In this document: positions 8,934-18,121 of the stretch, in pieces
Position numbering within the stretch: position 1 is the first letter of the stretch
Layout of the letters: each line of letters begins with the position of its first letter
Assembly: GCA_028223395.1 (NCBI GenBank)
Contig: JAOIUG010000016.1
Coordinates: 1 to 34,106, forward strand
DNA length: 34,106 bases
Direction: 5' to 3'
Source: Shewanella sp.
Lineage (GTDB): Bacteria > Pseudomonadota > Gammaproteobacteria > Enterobacterales > Shewanellaceae
The notes under the pieces: model-generated
What the model was told of the DNA's origin: nothing
Databases searched by the model: none
The model's input: only the letters and a program-made list of their open reading frames with translations
Program-made: the position numbers and the translations under genes

Positions 8934-10232
8934 TTAAGTCTTCATTTTATCGACTATTTCAGCGCTTTCTAGCGCGCTTGCATTGTAATGTTTAACATCA
9001 ATTTCACCTTCTGATTTCGCTATCACAGTGGTGGCAACCAAATCACCAGAGACATTCACCACAGTGCGCGCCATGTCCAATACGCGATCTATTCCGGCGA
9101 TTAACGCCACGCCTTCTAATGGTAAACCTACAGTGGTAAGCACCAGCGTTAACATCACCAGCCCGGCACCCGGTACGCCTGCGGTGCCTATTGAGGCCAG
9201 TGTGGCGGTTAAAATAATGGTGACGTAATCAACCCAACTTAAATCAATGCCAAAAGCTTGGGCCACAAACAAAGCGGTAACGCCTTGATAAAGCGCCGTG
9301 CCATCCATGTTGATGGTGGTTCCTAATGGCAGTACAAAGCTCGAGATTTTTTTATTTACCCCTAAATATTCACTGGCACACTTCATACTGGCCGGCAAGG
9401 TGCCTGCTGAACTTGAGGTGGTAAAAGCGACTGCAATCGCATTACTGATCCCTTTAAAAAAATGCACAGGATTGAGTTTTGCAAACACGGTTAACACTAA
9501 GCTGTAAAAACCCACAATGTGTAAAAAACAGCCAACATAAACCGCAACAATGACTTTTATCAACGGCATTAACATGCCAACACCGTATTCACCAGCCACC
9601 CATGCCATTAAGCCAAACACGCCATAAGGAGCCAGTTTCATCACGATATCTGTGAGTTTGTACATGGCTTCAGCAAGGCTTTCAAATAGATTAATGGCCG
9701 CTTTTCCACGCTCACCGATCAGGACTAATGACACTCCTAACGCCACAGCAAAGACAATCACTTGGAGTATTTGACCACTCGCGAGTGCTGCAACAGGATT
9801 GGTCGGCACAATGCTTATCAAGGTGTCTGCCACTGAAGGAGGAGCCTTGCTTACCTGCGCTGTAGGGGCGGCTACCATTGCTAAGCCTTTACCAGGCTGT
9901 AAAAAGTGACCAACCGCTAAACCGACACTAATCGCGATTGAGGTGCTACCTAAGTAAAACGCAAATGATTTAACCCCAATGCGACCCATTTTGGCGGTAT
10001 CTTGCATTGAAGTGACCCCAACAATCAATGAGCAAAACACTAGGGGAACGATCAACATTTTAATCGTATTAACAAACAATGTGCCGACCGGCTTCAGTAC
10101 TGTGGCTTGTTCACCTAGGCTCACTCCCGTGAGGATCCCCAATAACATGCCGACCATGATCTGCAACCAAAGTGGCACTGCCACCCAGCTTGACCACCAT
10201 TGACCAAACCATGATGTGTGTTTTGTTGACAT
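8934..10232 (-). CDS. Dicarboxylate/amino-acid:cation symporter (DAACS, SLC1 family)
   Basis: 432 residues from the ATG at 10232, which has an aagg ribosome-binding site; an earlier TTG at 10271 keeps the frame open but lacks support. Eight or so membrane helices plus re-entrant loops. The two diagnostic sequences are present: SSSAGTLPASMKCA (HP1, serine-rich) and LPLGTTINMDGTALYQ (TM7, NMDGT binding the cation). GVPGAGLVMLTLVL is HP2 and DRVLDMARTVVNVSGD lies in TM8, where the Arg/Asp residues bind the substrate. The family takes up glutamate, aspartate, C4-dicarboxylates or neutral amino acids with Na+ or H+; which one is not decidable by eye. Single gene, convergent with the META lipoprotein gene. 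Confidence 0.93.
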   Translation of the reverse strand: MSTKHTSWFGQWWSSWVAVPLWLQIMVGMLLGILTGVSLGEQATVLKPVGTLFVNTIKMLIVPLVFCSLIVGVTSMQDTAKMGRIGVKSFAFYLGSTSIAISVGLAVGHFLQPGKGLAMVAAPTAQVSKAPPSVADTLISIVPTNPVAALASGQILQVIVFAVALGVSLVLIGERGKAAINLFESLAEAMYKLTDIVMKLAPYGVFGLMAWVAGEYGVGMLMPLIKVIVAVYVGCFLHIVGFYSLVLTVFAKLNPVHFFKGISNAIAVAFTTSSSAGTLPASMKCASEYLGVNKKISSFVLPLGTTINMDGTALYQGVTALFVAQAFGIDLSWVDYVTIILTATLASIGTAGVPGAGLVMLTLVLTTVGLPLEGVALIAGIDRVLDMARTVVNVSGDLVATTVIAKSEGEIDVKHYNASALESAEIVDKMKT

Positions 10233-10397
10233 AGTTAAACCTTGCTGCGTTGAACATCGCTTACCCTTCAAAGACGCAGCAGTTTAACATGGCCATTTAT
10301 CGACTAAGATGATCTGCATCATGCTCGCATCTGAAGTAAAGTAACAGGGTTGAAAATCGTTAATCACGGTAGGATCGATAAGTTTTAGTGCTTAAAT

Positions 10398-10424
10398 CGA
10401 GGTTTTCTCTAATATAGAGCCTCG
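10398..10424. repeat. Imperfect hairpin upstream of GNAT gene
   Basis: cgagg-tttt-ctcta-ata-tagag-cctcg: two perfect 5-bp stems separated by a 4-base bulge on one side. It lies in the 288-base divergent spacer between the symporter and the GNAT gene and lacks a T run. It could be a leader structure; no known riboswitch was recognised. Confidence 0.4.
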
Positions 10425-10520
10425 TGCCAGTTAGCTGGTGCTATAACACATCATGCGTGCTTAACGGCACCAATATTACAGCGATACTCACTGTAAAAAT
10501 GAGTCCCAAAGGAGTTAATT

Positions 10521-10964
10521 ATGCTTATTCGGCAAGGTCAATCTCGCGATCTCTGTGCACTGGTTGAGTTTAATCAAGCAATGGCGTTAGAGACAGAAGA
10601 TCTCACTCTCAATGCAGATACACTGTCTAAAGGGGTCAGTACATTACTGAATTCGCCTGAGAAAGGCTTTTATTTAGTCGCCGACATTGCAGGCGAAATT
10701 GTAGGATCATTAATGGTCACATTTGAGTGGAGTGACTGGAGAGCAAGCCATTATTACTGGATCCAAAGCGTGTATATTCGCCCTAAAAATCGCCGTCAAG
10801 GGATCTACAAAGAGCTCTATCAAACGGTAAAAGACATTGCCGCTAAAAATGGCGGCGCAGCCAGCTTCAGACTCTATGTTGAGCATGACAATCACCCTGC
10901 GCAGCAGACTTACCGCGCATTGGGCATGAGACAAAGTGACTATTTGATGTACGAAGAAAAATAG
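10521..10964 (+). CDS. GNAT-family N-acetyltransferase
   Basis: 147 residues with a strong ribosome-binding site (aaaggag, 6 bases before the ATG). Opening MLIRQGQSRDLCALVEFNQAMA is the GNAT beta1-alpha1; motif A is VYIRPKNRRQGIYKELY (RRQGIY in place of the usual Q/RxxGxG/A) and motif B has LYVEHDNHPAQQTYRALGM, with the conserved Asn and the ALGM/GF turn. It resembles the Rim/YpeA-type small-molecule or peptide acetyltransferases; substrate unknown. It is monocistronic, ending at the bidirectional terminator shared with sdaA. Confidence 0.88.
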   Translation: MLIRQGQSRDLCALVEFNQAMALETEDLTLNADTLSKGVSTLLNSPEKGFYLVADIAGEIVGSLMVTFEWSDWRASHYYWIQSVYIRPKNRRQGIYKELYQTVKDIAAKNGGAASFRLYVEHDNHPAQQTYRALGMRQSDYLMYEEK

Positions 10965-10983
10965 TCGATGCGCATTATGGTAT

Positions 10984-11012
10984 AAAAAAGGCCATCAAAT
11001 GACGGCCTTTTA
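10984..11012. terminator. Bidirectional terminator between GNAT gene and sdaA
   Basis: aaaaaaggcc(a)tca, loop aa, then tga(c)ggcctttt: a stem with one mismatch, an A run on the left and a T run on the right, in the 60-base convergent gap. It can end both the plus-strand GNAT transcript and the minus-strand sdaC-sdaA transcript. Confidence 0.85.
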
Positions 11013-11024
11013 CTTTCATACCAT

Positions 11025-12392
11025 TTAACCACAAATATTAACGACCTTAATCGCAAGGCCGCCTTGGCTGGTTTCACGGTATTTAACATTCATGTCTTTA
11101 CCCGTTTCATACATGGTCGCGATGACTTTATCTAAGCTCACCTTTGGTTGGCTACTGCGGCGCATCGCCATACGTGATGCGTTAACAGCCTTGGCAGCTG
11201 CAATGGCGTTGCGCTCAATACAAGGCACTTGTACTTGCCCTGCAACAGGATCGCACGTTAAACCTAAGTTGTGCTCCATACCAATTTCGGCCGCCATACA
11301 AACCTGCGAAGCACTACCGCCCATGATTTCTGTAAGCCCTGCCGCCGCCATAGAGCAAGCCACCCCGACCTCACCTTGACAACCCACCTCAGCACCGGAA
11401 ATAGAAGCGTTACGCTTATACAGTGAGCCAATTGCCGCGCAAGCCAAAAAGAAACGTGTGCACTCTTGCTGATCGACAGGCTTAATAAATTTATCGTAAT
11501 AAGCTAATACCGCGGGAATAATGCCCGCAGCACCGTTGGTCGGTGATGTCACCACTCGGCCACCAGCTGCATTTTCTTCACTGACTGCCATGGCAAATAC
11601 GTTGATCCAATCGACCACTTGCATTGGATCATTTGACATGTGCTCGCTGCTAATCAATTGCCGATAAAGCGCTGGAGCGCGACGAGGTACGCGCAAAGGA
11701 CCCGATAAGATCCCTTCTGTTTGGCAGCCTTTTTCAATCGCCTCTTGCATCGTGCGCCACACATGAGCAAAACCTTGATGAATGTCAGCCTCAGTGTTGA
11801 ATGCAAGCTCGTTTTTGAACATGATCGTGCTGATGCTCATGTTCTCTTCATTGCTAATTGCAAGCAATTGATCAGCATAATTAAACGGGTATGCCACTGT
11901 CACTGAGTTGACTGCGTCTTTGCCAAATTGTGCCTCCTCAACAATAAAGCCGCCTCCAGTTGAGTAATACGTATTACTCATAATGTTTTCATCACCGGCA
12001 TAGGCGTGCAGCGTCATGCCATTTTCATGCAGCGCTAAGGCGTAATCATGAAACGTCATAGCGTCTTCGCCAAAATCGACGCTACGCTGCGCTGCCCCCA
12101 TCGGGAGTTTTTGAGTATGCTCAACCGCCGCGATAAACGGTGCAATCGCATTAATGTCGACACTTTCAGGGCTGTTACCTCCCAAACCCATCATAATCGC
12201 CAGATCAGTATGGTGCCCCTTTCCTGTCAGTGACAAAGAGCCGAAAATATCAACGCTTAAACGAGTGACTTGATTAAAGAGTCCTGCTGCTTGAAGATCG
12301 TCGACAAACGCTTTAGCGGCCTTCATCGGCCCAACAGTATGGGAGCTAGACGGCCCCACACCTATCTTAAAAATATCAAATGCGCTAAACAT
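11025..12392 (-). CDS. sdaA: L-serine ammonia-lyase (iron-sulfur L-serine dehydratase)
   Basis: 455 residues, single-chain type. The N-terminal beta domain starts [21 protein letters not shown], containing the SSSH substrate loop; the C-terminal alpha domain has [14 protein letters not shown]. Three cysteines, at about residues 338 (GCQGEVG), 380 (LTCDPV) and 391 (VPCIERN), have the 42- and 11-residue spacing of the [4Fe-4S] ligands described for the Legionella enzyme. The cluster's free iron abstracts the serine hydroxyl, giving pyruvate and ammonia. The start has a gaggtc ribosome-binding site. It follows the serine transporter sdaC by 123 bases, the E. coli sdaC-sdaB arrangement, so the pair imports and degrades serine. 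An intergenic hairpin lies between them. Confidence 0.97.
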   Translation of the reverse strand: MFSAFDIFKIGVGPSSSHTVGPMKAAKAFVDDLQAAGLFNQVTRLSVDIFGSLSLTGKGHHTDLAIMMGLGGNSPESVDINAIAPFIAAVEHTQKLPMGAAQRSVDFGEDAMTFHDYALALHENGMTLHAYAGDENIMSNTYYSTGGGFIVEEAQFGKDAVNSVTVAYPFNYADQLLAISNEENMSISTIMFKNELAFNTEADIHQGFAHVWRTMQEAIEKGCQTEGILSGPLRVPRRAPALYRQLISSEHMSNDPMQVVDWINVFAMAVSEENAAGGRVVTSPTNGAAGIIPAVLAYYDKFIKPVDQQECTRFFLACAAIGSLYKRNASISGAEVGCQGEVGVACSMAAAGLTEIMGGSASQVCMAAEIGMEHNLGLTCDPVAGQVQVPCIERNAIAAAKAVNASRMAMRRSSQPKVSLDKVIATMYETGKDMNVKYRETSQGGLAIKVVNICG

Positions 12393-12416
12393 AGAATGAC
12401 CTCAAATAAAGAGGAA

Positions 12417-12437
12417 GGGTTAAAAGGTTTTTAACCC
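12417..12437. repeat. Hairpin between sdaC and sdaA
   Basis: gggttaaaa (12417-12425) and ttttaaccc (12429-12437) form a perfect 9-bp stem with a 3-base loop, about 25-45 bases upstream of the sdaA start in the sdaC-sdaA spacer. A second dyad (agccatt/aatggct) follows the sdaC stop at about 12474-12493. They could tune the sdaA to sdaC ratio by attenuation or RNA processing. Confidence 0.5.
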
Positions 12438-12515
12438 CAGATCGGACATGGTGATGTCTCTAGCGAGGCCAAAAGCCATTAAGTGTAATGGCTAAGCCCG
12501 TTGTTTAATGATGGT

Positions 12516-13799
12516 TTAAGCCACTAATCCAAATAAAATCGCGGTCATTGAAAGTAAACCGGCAATCACTACAAAGACGTTGCTGATCCGCCCGCGATAA
12601 GGTGCTAAAACGGGGACTTTATGGATAGCGTACATCGGCATTAAGTATAAAATAGCCGCAATAACAGGCCCACCTAGCGCCTCAATCATCCCTAAAATAC
12701 TAGGGTTAATGACAGCAGTCGCCCAGATAGTGATGAACATGAAACCTAAAATAAATCTATTGAGTTTTTTGTCCGACACTGTTTTATTCGATGAACGCAG
12801 TTGCTTAGTAATGATCCCTTTCATGCCTTCTGTCGCGCCCATATAATGGCCGAAGAATGATGAAATAATCGCCACAAATGCAATGATAGGCCCGAAGTAA
12901 CTGACAAAACTACTGTCATGGACGTTAGCTAGGTAAGACAAGATCGGTAAGTTATTTGCTTTGGCTTCAGCCAGTTGTGCAGGCGATAGCGACAATACAC
13001 AAGAGAACACAAATAACATAACAAAACCTACTAACATCATGGTTGTATTACGTAAAATTAGGTCAGCTTTACGAGATGCATTTTTACCGTGCTCACGCTT
13101 GAGCGACACAGAAAATTGAGAAATTGCAGGCGAATGGTTAAAGGCAAATATTAATACCGGGATCGTTAACCACACCGTGCCCAAAAATGCGCCAGTACTG
13201 GGCACCACATCTAAGGCATCCATTTTCCAATCAGGGATCAAGTAAAAAGACATAAAAGCTAAAATGGCAACCAGTGGATATACCAACAATTGAGTGACTT
13301 TAAGCATGAACTTTTCACCCGCGACCATGACCGACATCATCGCAACAATCAACACCCCTGACAGGATAAACCGCGGTGGTGGCGTCATCGCGAGCTGATT
13401 GACCATAAAGCTGTCAACCGTGTTAGTAATGCCCACCCCGTAAATTAATACAATAGGGTAAATCGCAAAGAAATAAAGCATAGTGATCGCTTTACCCGCT
13501 CCCACACCAAAGTGCTCTTCAACGACATCAGTAATATCACTACCGGGTTTGCTTGATGAACACACAAAACGCGATAACCCCCGATGAGCAAGGTAAGTCA
13601 TTGGGCCGATTATCGCGGCCATCAAAACCAGCGGCCAAAAGCCGCCCATTCCAGCATTAATTGGTAAAAATAAAATACCAGCACCCACTGCTGTACCAAA
13701 CAAACTCAACATCCACGTCGTGTCTTGTCGTGTCCAAGGCAGCGACGTTACGGCTCCGCTCTGTCCCACTTCTTGCTCACTAATAGCATCTTTTTTCAT
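12516..13799 (-). CDS. sdaC: Serine (HAAAP-family) transporter SdaC
   Basis: 427 residues from the ATG at 13799, which has an aaaggtaaa ribosome-binding site; 21 further residues upstream of it are open but unsupported. Eleven or so hydrophobic segments. [25 protein letters not shown] is the first-helix signature of the hydroxy/aromatic amino-acid permease family, and [17 protein letters not shown], followed by [15 protein letters not shown], matches SdaC/TdcC/YhaO-type members. E. coli SdaC imports serine with protons. It is the upstream gene of the sdaC-sdaA unit, so serine is the expected substrate. Confidence 0.93.
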   Translation of the reverse strand: MKKDAISEQEVGQSGAVTSLPWTRQDTTWMLSLFGTAVGAGILFLPINAGMGGFWPLVLMAAIIGPMTYLAHRGLSRFVCSSSKPGSDITDVVEEHFGVGAGKAITMLYFFAIYPIVLIYGVGITNTVDSFMVNQLAMTPPPRFILSGVLIVAMMSVMVAGEKFMLKVTQLLVYPLVAILAFMSFYLIPDWKMDALDVVPSTGAFLGTVWLTIPVLIFAFNHSPAISQFSVSLKREHGKNASRKADLILRNTTMMLVGFVMLFVFSCVLSLSPAQLAEAKANNLPILSYLANVHDSSFVSYFGPIIAFVAIISSFFGHYMGATEGMKGIITKQLRSSNKTVSDKKLNRFILGFMFITIWATAVINPSILGMIEALGGPVIAAILYLMPMYAIHKVPVLAPYRGRISNVFVVIAGLLSMTAILFGLVA

Positions 13800-14185
13800 T
13801 AGCTTTACCTTTAGGGTGCTTTTCACACCTGTAGACTTATATCTAAGGAGAAATCTTCTCATTAAGATAATCCTAATACAGCTAGAATAAATTGATCTGG
13901 GTACACATTTTGCTATTGAATTTTAGAATATGTCGATATTGAGAACTCCATCGCTAATTCCAGTGGCTGGGTTTTCATTTATGATTCAAATCAAAAACAT
14001 AACCAACCAAATTGTTAACAATAAAAACATAAGTTATACAACATTCAAATATACTTACGCAAGCAGGCGTGACCATGGAGACCGTACCGTTTTTTGACTG
14101 TAAGTTAACAGTGGCTTCACAAGATTGGTATCCATTATTGGATATGTCATAATTTGATGCATACTCCACACAAAAAACTCGACTC
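13800..14185. other. Divergent promoter region between sdaC and yjjX
   Basis: 386 bases of AT-rich DNA without a credible gene; the open frame on the minus strand across 13975-14382 is antisense to yjjX. A perfect 12-bp palindrome attgttaacaat lies at 14011-14022 and could be an operator. No CRP or FNR box was recognised. Confidence 0.45.
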
Positions 14186-14722
14186 ATGACACCTAATACT
14201 CGCGTTATCGTTGGATCTAAAAACCCGGTAAAAATAGCAGCAGCAACCGCCGCATTAAGCACTTTATTTCCTGAAATCATCATAGAGTGTGAAGGCGTAC
14301 ACGCTCCTTCACTCGTTGCAGAGCAGCCCATGACAGAAGCGGATACGCAAGCTGGCGCGATCAATCGAGTAAAATACTGCATGGAACACCACCAAGCTGA
14401 CTATTATCTGGCGATGGAAGGAGGTGTTGATTTATTTGATCATGGCCCAGCCACCTTCGCCTATATTGCCATTGCTCATCAACAGCAAGTCAGTATCGGT
14501 CGCAGCGCCTCACTACCCTTGCCAATGCCAGTGTATCAAGCACTCACCAGAGGCGAAGAACTTGGTGATGTGATGGATAAGATGTTCAATACCGTCAATA
14601 TCAAACAACAAGGAGGGGCAATTGGTTTGTTAACTCACGGCCATGCCACTCGCCAAAGCATTTACACCCAAGCGATTATACTGGCAATGGCACCGATGCT
14701 AAACCGAGCATTATACGTTTAA
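14186..14722 (+). CDS. yjjX: Inosine/xanthosine triphosphatase (YjjX family)
   Basis: 178 residues, the family length. The N-terminus VIVGSKNPVKIAAATAAL is the substrate-binding opening of the YjjX/ITPase-like fold, and CEGVHAPSLVAEQPMTEADT, AGAINRVKY, YYLAMEGGVD and TRQSIYTQAI are its successive conserved blocks. E. coli YjjX hydrolyses ITP and XTP (deaminated purine nucleotides) to the diphosphates, protecting nucleic acids. No clear ribosome-binding site precedes the ATG; the start is chosen because VIVGSKNP normally lies a few residues in. Single gene. Confidence 0.93.
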   Translation: MTPNTRVIVGSKNPVKIAAATAALSTLFPEIIIECEGVHAPSLVAEQPMTEADTQAGAINRVKYCMEHHQADYYLAMEGGVDLFDHGPATFAYIAIAHQQQVSIGRSASLPLPMPVYQALTRGEELGDVMDKMFNTVNIKQQGGAIGLLTHGHATRQSIYTQAIILAMAPMLNRALYV

Positions 14723-14950
14723 GTGCCGTTACAACGCTTATTGCGTACAACCTGCACAGGCTGGGGGCTGACGGCAAAAAAACAATGATAAACCTCAACC
14801 GGTAAGCGCTATTGCGCTCGGCGAATTGCGCCTCTTGGCGCTATGCTATCAGAATGGAATAAAATCAATTTAAGCCGTTCAGCATATCGTTTTTATGCCA
14901 AAAACTTGTTAGCCTCAAGCATAGAGGTTTTTAATTAAGTGAGTGGCATT

Positions 14951-15994
14951 ATGAAATACAAGCGTTTACCACACTCCAGCTTAGAGGTGAGTGAAATATG
15001 TTTAGGGACAATGACATGGGGAGAGCAAAACACTCAAGCTGACGCCTTTGCACAGCTTGACTATGCCATCGCTGAAGGCGTTAACTTTATCGATACCGCA
15101 GAAATGTACCCTGTACCGCCCAATGCCGACACTCAAGGGGCGACAGAAACCATTTTAGGGAACTACCTTAAACAGCGTGGTAATCGTGATAACCTGATCA
15201 TTGCTAGCAAAGTATCTGGTCCCGGCAGTAAAAGTGACTACATTCGTGCTGACATGAAACTAGATTGGCGTAATATTCACCAAGCTGTTGATTCATCCTT
15301 ACAACGTTTACAACTCGATACGCTTGATCTTTATCAGATCCACTGGCCAGATCGTAACAGTAACTTTTTTGGCGAGTTAGGTTATAGCCAACAAGATGAA
15401 AACGAGCAACAAACTCCGATTATTGAAACCCTAGAAGCACTCGCTGATCTGGTCAGCGCTGGTAAAATTCGCTACATTGGGATCTCTAATGAAACCCCTT
15501 GGGGTTTCATGAAGTATCTGCAATTGGCTGAGAAACACGGCCTACCAAAAATTATCTCAGTGCAAAATCCTTATAGTCTGCTTAACCGTAGCTATGAAAT
15601 CGGCATGGCCGAGATCAGTCATCGCGAAGAAGTACCATTACTTGCTTACTCACCTCTCGCCTTTGGCGCTCTTTCTGGTAAGTACCTCAATGGTCAATGG
15701 CCTGAAGGCGCCAGATTAACCCTATTTAAACGCTTTGCACGCTACACAAGCTCAGCAATGGCACTGGAGGCAACCCAAGCTTATGTCAACCTCGCTCATG
15801 AGTTTAACCTTAGTCCCGCCCAAATGGCGCTGGCCTTTGTCAACCAACAGAAGTTTGTGGGTAGTAATATTATCGGCGCCACCAACCTTGAACAGCTCAA
15901 AGAAAACATAGATAGCATTCATTGCGCCATATCACCAGAGCTATTGCTTCATCTTAACGCGCTAGGTCAGCAATATCGTATACCTTGCCCTTAA
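14951..15994 (+). CDS. tas: Aldo/keto reductase, Tas family
   Basis: 347 residues from the ATG at 14951 (MKYKRLPHSSLEVSEICLGT), chosen over the GTG at 14939 because it aligns with the start of E. coli Tas. Segments IDTAEMYPVPP (catalytic Asp and Tyr), ASKVSGPG (catalytic Lys), YQIHWPDRN (catalytic His) and IQNPYSLLNRS-like SVQNPYSLLNRSYE follow in TIM-barrel order, and the C-terminus has GATNLEQLKENI for NADP(H) binding. Members reduce aldehydes or ketones with NADPH; Tas was first noticed as a suppressor of tyrosine auxotrophy under starvation. The physiological substrate is unknown. Monocistronic, with a palindromic sequence downstream. Confidence 0.95.
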   Translation: MKYKRLPHSSLEVSEICLGTMTWGEQNTQADAFAQLDYAIAEGVNFIDTAEMYPVPPNADTQGATETILGNYLKQRGNRDNLIIASKVSGPGSKSDYIRADMKLDWRNIHQAVDSSLQRLQLDTLDLYQIHWPDRNSNFFGELGYSQQDENEQQTPIIETLEALADLVSAGKIRYIGISNETPWGFMKYLQLAEKHGLPKIISVQNPYSLLNRSYEIGMAEISHREEVPLLAYSPLAFGALSGKYLNGQWPEGARLTLFKRFARYTSSAMALEATQAYVNLAHEFNLSPAQMALAFVNQQKFVGSNIIGATNLEQLKENIDSIHCAISPELLLHLNALGQQYRIPCP

Positions 15995-16048
15995 CGCACA
16001 ATGTTTAATGCAAAATATTTAATACACAATGTTTTTAACGCCATAGCC

Positions 16049-16070
16049 CCGCTTTAATTAAAGCGGTTTG
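16049..16070 (+). terminator. Possible terminator of tas
   Basis: ccgctttaattaaagcgg is a perfect 18-bp palindrome followed by tttg, about 55 bases after the tas stop. It can fold as a 7-bp stem with an AATT loop; the T run is short, so confidence is moderate. Confidence 0.45.
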
Positions 16071-16156
16071 CTTCAAAGGCATCGCACATATTCACCGACA
16101 TGGACGCAACCTGCAGCGCTTCACCTCATACCAAGATAAATAGGCTTGCATTAAAG

Positions 16157-16180
16157 GCGCAGATCTTACAAGATCTGCGC
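16157..16180. promoter_or_regulatory. Perfect 10-bp inverted repeat in the csdA leader
   Basis: gcgcagatct (16157-16166), loop taca, agatctgcgc (16171-16180), ending 25 bases before the csdA ATG. No T run follows, so it is not an obvious terminator; it may be an operator or a leader hairpin. It does not resemble an IscR type 1 or 2 site that I can recognise. Confidence 0.5.
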
Positions 16181-16205
16181 GCATTCTCACCTACAGGTTA
16201 AATTA

Positions 16206-17417
16206 ATGGATCTCTCATCATTACGGTCGCAGTTCCCTGCACTTGCTCAGTCTCATGGCGACTACCCGCTGTGTTATTTAGACACCGCAGCGACCAGCCA
16301 AAAGCCGCAGCAGGTGATTGATGCCATGAATCGCTATTACCAATTTGACAACGCCAACGTACACCGCGCCGCGCATCAACTGTCTGCCCGAGCCACCACT
16401 CAATATGAAGCTGTACGCGACCAACTATGCCAATGGATTAACGGGCAACGTCGAGAAGAGATCATTTTTACCCACGGCACGACAGAATCGATAAACATTG
16501 TCGCTAATGGGCTCACTTCACGAGTAAAACCTGGCGATATTATTTTGGTTGACAGCGCCGCCCATCACGCCAACATTGTGCCTTGGCAAGCATTAGCGCA
16601 GCGAACTGGCGCTATCGTCAAACCCATTCCTTTAACTCACGATTGTCGCTTAGATCATGCCGCTTTCGACGTTCTATTAACCGAGCGCCCTGTCATTGTC
16701 GCCTTAAGCCATGTCTCCAATGTATTAGGTACGGTAAATCCAGTTACGAAGCTGGTAGCGAAAGCCAAGCAAGCGGGTGCGATAACGCTCATCGATGGTG
16801 CGCAAGCCGTTGCTCACATGAATATTGATGTCCAAACAATAGGTTGTGATTTTTATGTGTTTTCAGGCCATAAAATGTATGGTCCGACCGGTGTTGGCAC
16901 GCTTTACGGCCGCTTTGAGATCCTCAATCAACTCTCCCCGTTAATGACTGGGGGCGAGATGATTAAAACCGTCAGCTTTAGTGGCACTGAATTTAATCAA
17001 CTGCCTAACAGGCTAGAGGCAGGCACGCCGCCCATTGCTGAAGTCATCGGTTTAGGCGCTGCCATTGATTTTTTAAACAGCCTACCTCAACAGCAAGTAT
17101 GGGACGCTGAACACACTTTACTGGTTTATTTGCAAGACTCGTTAAAAGCCTTAACTGGCATTGAGTTATATGGCGCGCATAGCGATAATCTGGGTGCACT
17201 TGCCTTTAACTTGTCAGGAGAGCACCACCAAGATGTTGCGATTTTACTTGATCAACAGGGCGTTGCAATTCGTAGTGGTCACCACTGTGCCATGCCGCTC
17301 ATGCAAGCATTAAATATTAACGGTTGCTGCCGTGCTTCAATTGGAATTTATACCAATAAAACCGATATTGATAACTTTATTAGTGCTATGCGCTCAGCCA
17401 TAACATTATTACAGTAG
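16206..17417 (+). CDS. csdA: Cysteine desulfurase CsdA (SufS/CsdA class)
   Basis: 403 residues, class II desulfurase. It opens LRSQFPALAQ...YLDTAATSQKP; the PLP-anchoring lysine is Lys223 in FSGHKMYGPTGVG and the persulfide-forming cysteine is Cys361 in RSGHHCAMPLM, both at the positions expected from E. coli CsdA. THGTTESIN and HVSNVLG add cofactor contacts. It removes sulfur from cysteine (giving alanine) and passes it on for Fe-S cluster or thiolated-nucleoside synthesis. The csdE gene follows 87 bases downstream on the same strand and encodes its sulfur acceptor, which identifies this as CsdA rather than SufS; no suf genes are nearby. Confidence 0.95.
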   Translation: MDLSSLRSQFPALAQSHGDYPLCYLDTAATSQKPQQVIDAMNRYYQFDNANVHRAAHQLSARATTQYEAVRDQLCQWINGQRREEIIFTHGTTESINIVANGLTSRVKPGDIILVDSAAHHANIVPWQALAQRTGAIVKPIPLTHDCRLDHAAFDVLLTERPVIVALSHVSNVLGTVNPVTKLVAKAKQAGAITLIDGAQAVAHMNIDVQTIGCDFYVFSGHKMYGPTGVGTLYGRFEILNQLSPLMTGGEMIKTVSFSGTEFNQLPNRLEAGTPPIAEVIGLGAAIDFLNSLPQQQVWDAEHTLLVYLQDSLKALTGIELYGAHSDNLGALAFNLSGEHHQDVAILLDQQGVAIRSGHHCAMPLMQALNINGCCRASIGIYTNKTDIDNFISAMRSAITLLQ

Positions 17418-17504
17418 CCCATAAAAACAAGCGGCGCTTACCCAATATTTGACCATGCGCTTTTACGAATAAAGCGCCAATTTTGATATGACATTTAGGT
17501 ACCT

Positions 17505-17960
17505 ATGAGCCAACAACAAACACCCAATATTGGCGATTTTTTAGCCCATGGCTTAACAGGCGACTCATCAGACGTTTTGCAACAATTGGCTCAAGCAACC
17601 AACTGGCAAGATCGCTATCGCTTGGTCATGTTACTTGGAAAACACTTACCTAAACTTGATCAATGCTACAAAGTTGAGCATGCACTGGTGCGCGGTTGTG
17701 AAAGCAATGCTTGGTTATATCATCAACAAATTGATGCGCAACACTACTTTATTGCCGACAGCGACACTCGTATCGTTAAAGGCTTAATCGCCTTACTTTT
17801 ACTTGCTTGCCACGGTAAAAACCGTGATGAAATCAACGCCTTTGATGCTAAAGATTACTTTAAGCAACTCGGTCTGCACGGCCAACTTAGTCCTTCACGT
17901 ACCAATGGCTTATTTGCGCTAGCCGCAGCCATTAAAAATGCAGCTCATGAAGGACAATAG
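17505..17960 (+). CDS. csdE: Sulfur acceptor CsdE (SufE family)
   Basis: 151 residues. The SufE fold is recognisable: NWQDRYRLVMLLGKHLP, then ALVRGCESNAWLY with the sulfur-accepting Cys65 in the VRGC motif, DSDTRIVKGLIALLLLACHGK, and a C-terminal FKQLGLHGQLSPSRTNGLFAL where LSPSRTNGL is diagnostic. It takes the persulfide from CsdA Cys361 and relays it, in E. coli partly to the CsdL/TcdA tRNA-modifying enzyme; no tcdA gene is in the window. Co-transcription with csdA is likely. Confidence 0.95.
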   Translation: MSQQQTPNIGDFLAHGLTGDSSDVLQQLAQATNWQDRYRLVMLLGKHLPKLDQCYKVEHALVRGCESNAWLYHQQIDAQHYFIADSDTRIVKGLIALLLLACHGKNRDEINAFDAKDYFKQLGLHGQLSPSRTNGLFALAAAIKNAAHEGQ

Positions 17961-18121
17961 AGGCGAGAGAACTCGTGTTCGATGGCCATTACTGAGACTG
18001 CCGGCACCAAACAAATAATGTACGCACAACGGCGCGGGTAAAAATAAACTGACTAACGTCAGTGCTTGTTAATGAGCGCAAACATTGAAATGTATTAACA
18101 TACCTAAGTTCGGCCACTGAG

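Noticed and set aside
12417..12493. Serine or glycine riboswitch between sdaC and sdaA
   Set aside because: Only two short hairpins are visible; no conserved riboswitch core was recognised.
13975..14382. 135-residue minus-strand frame
   Set aside because: Antisense to the start of yjjX, with no ribosome-binding site and a cysteine-rich unnatural composition.
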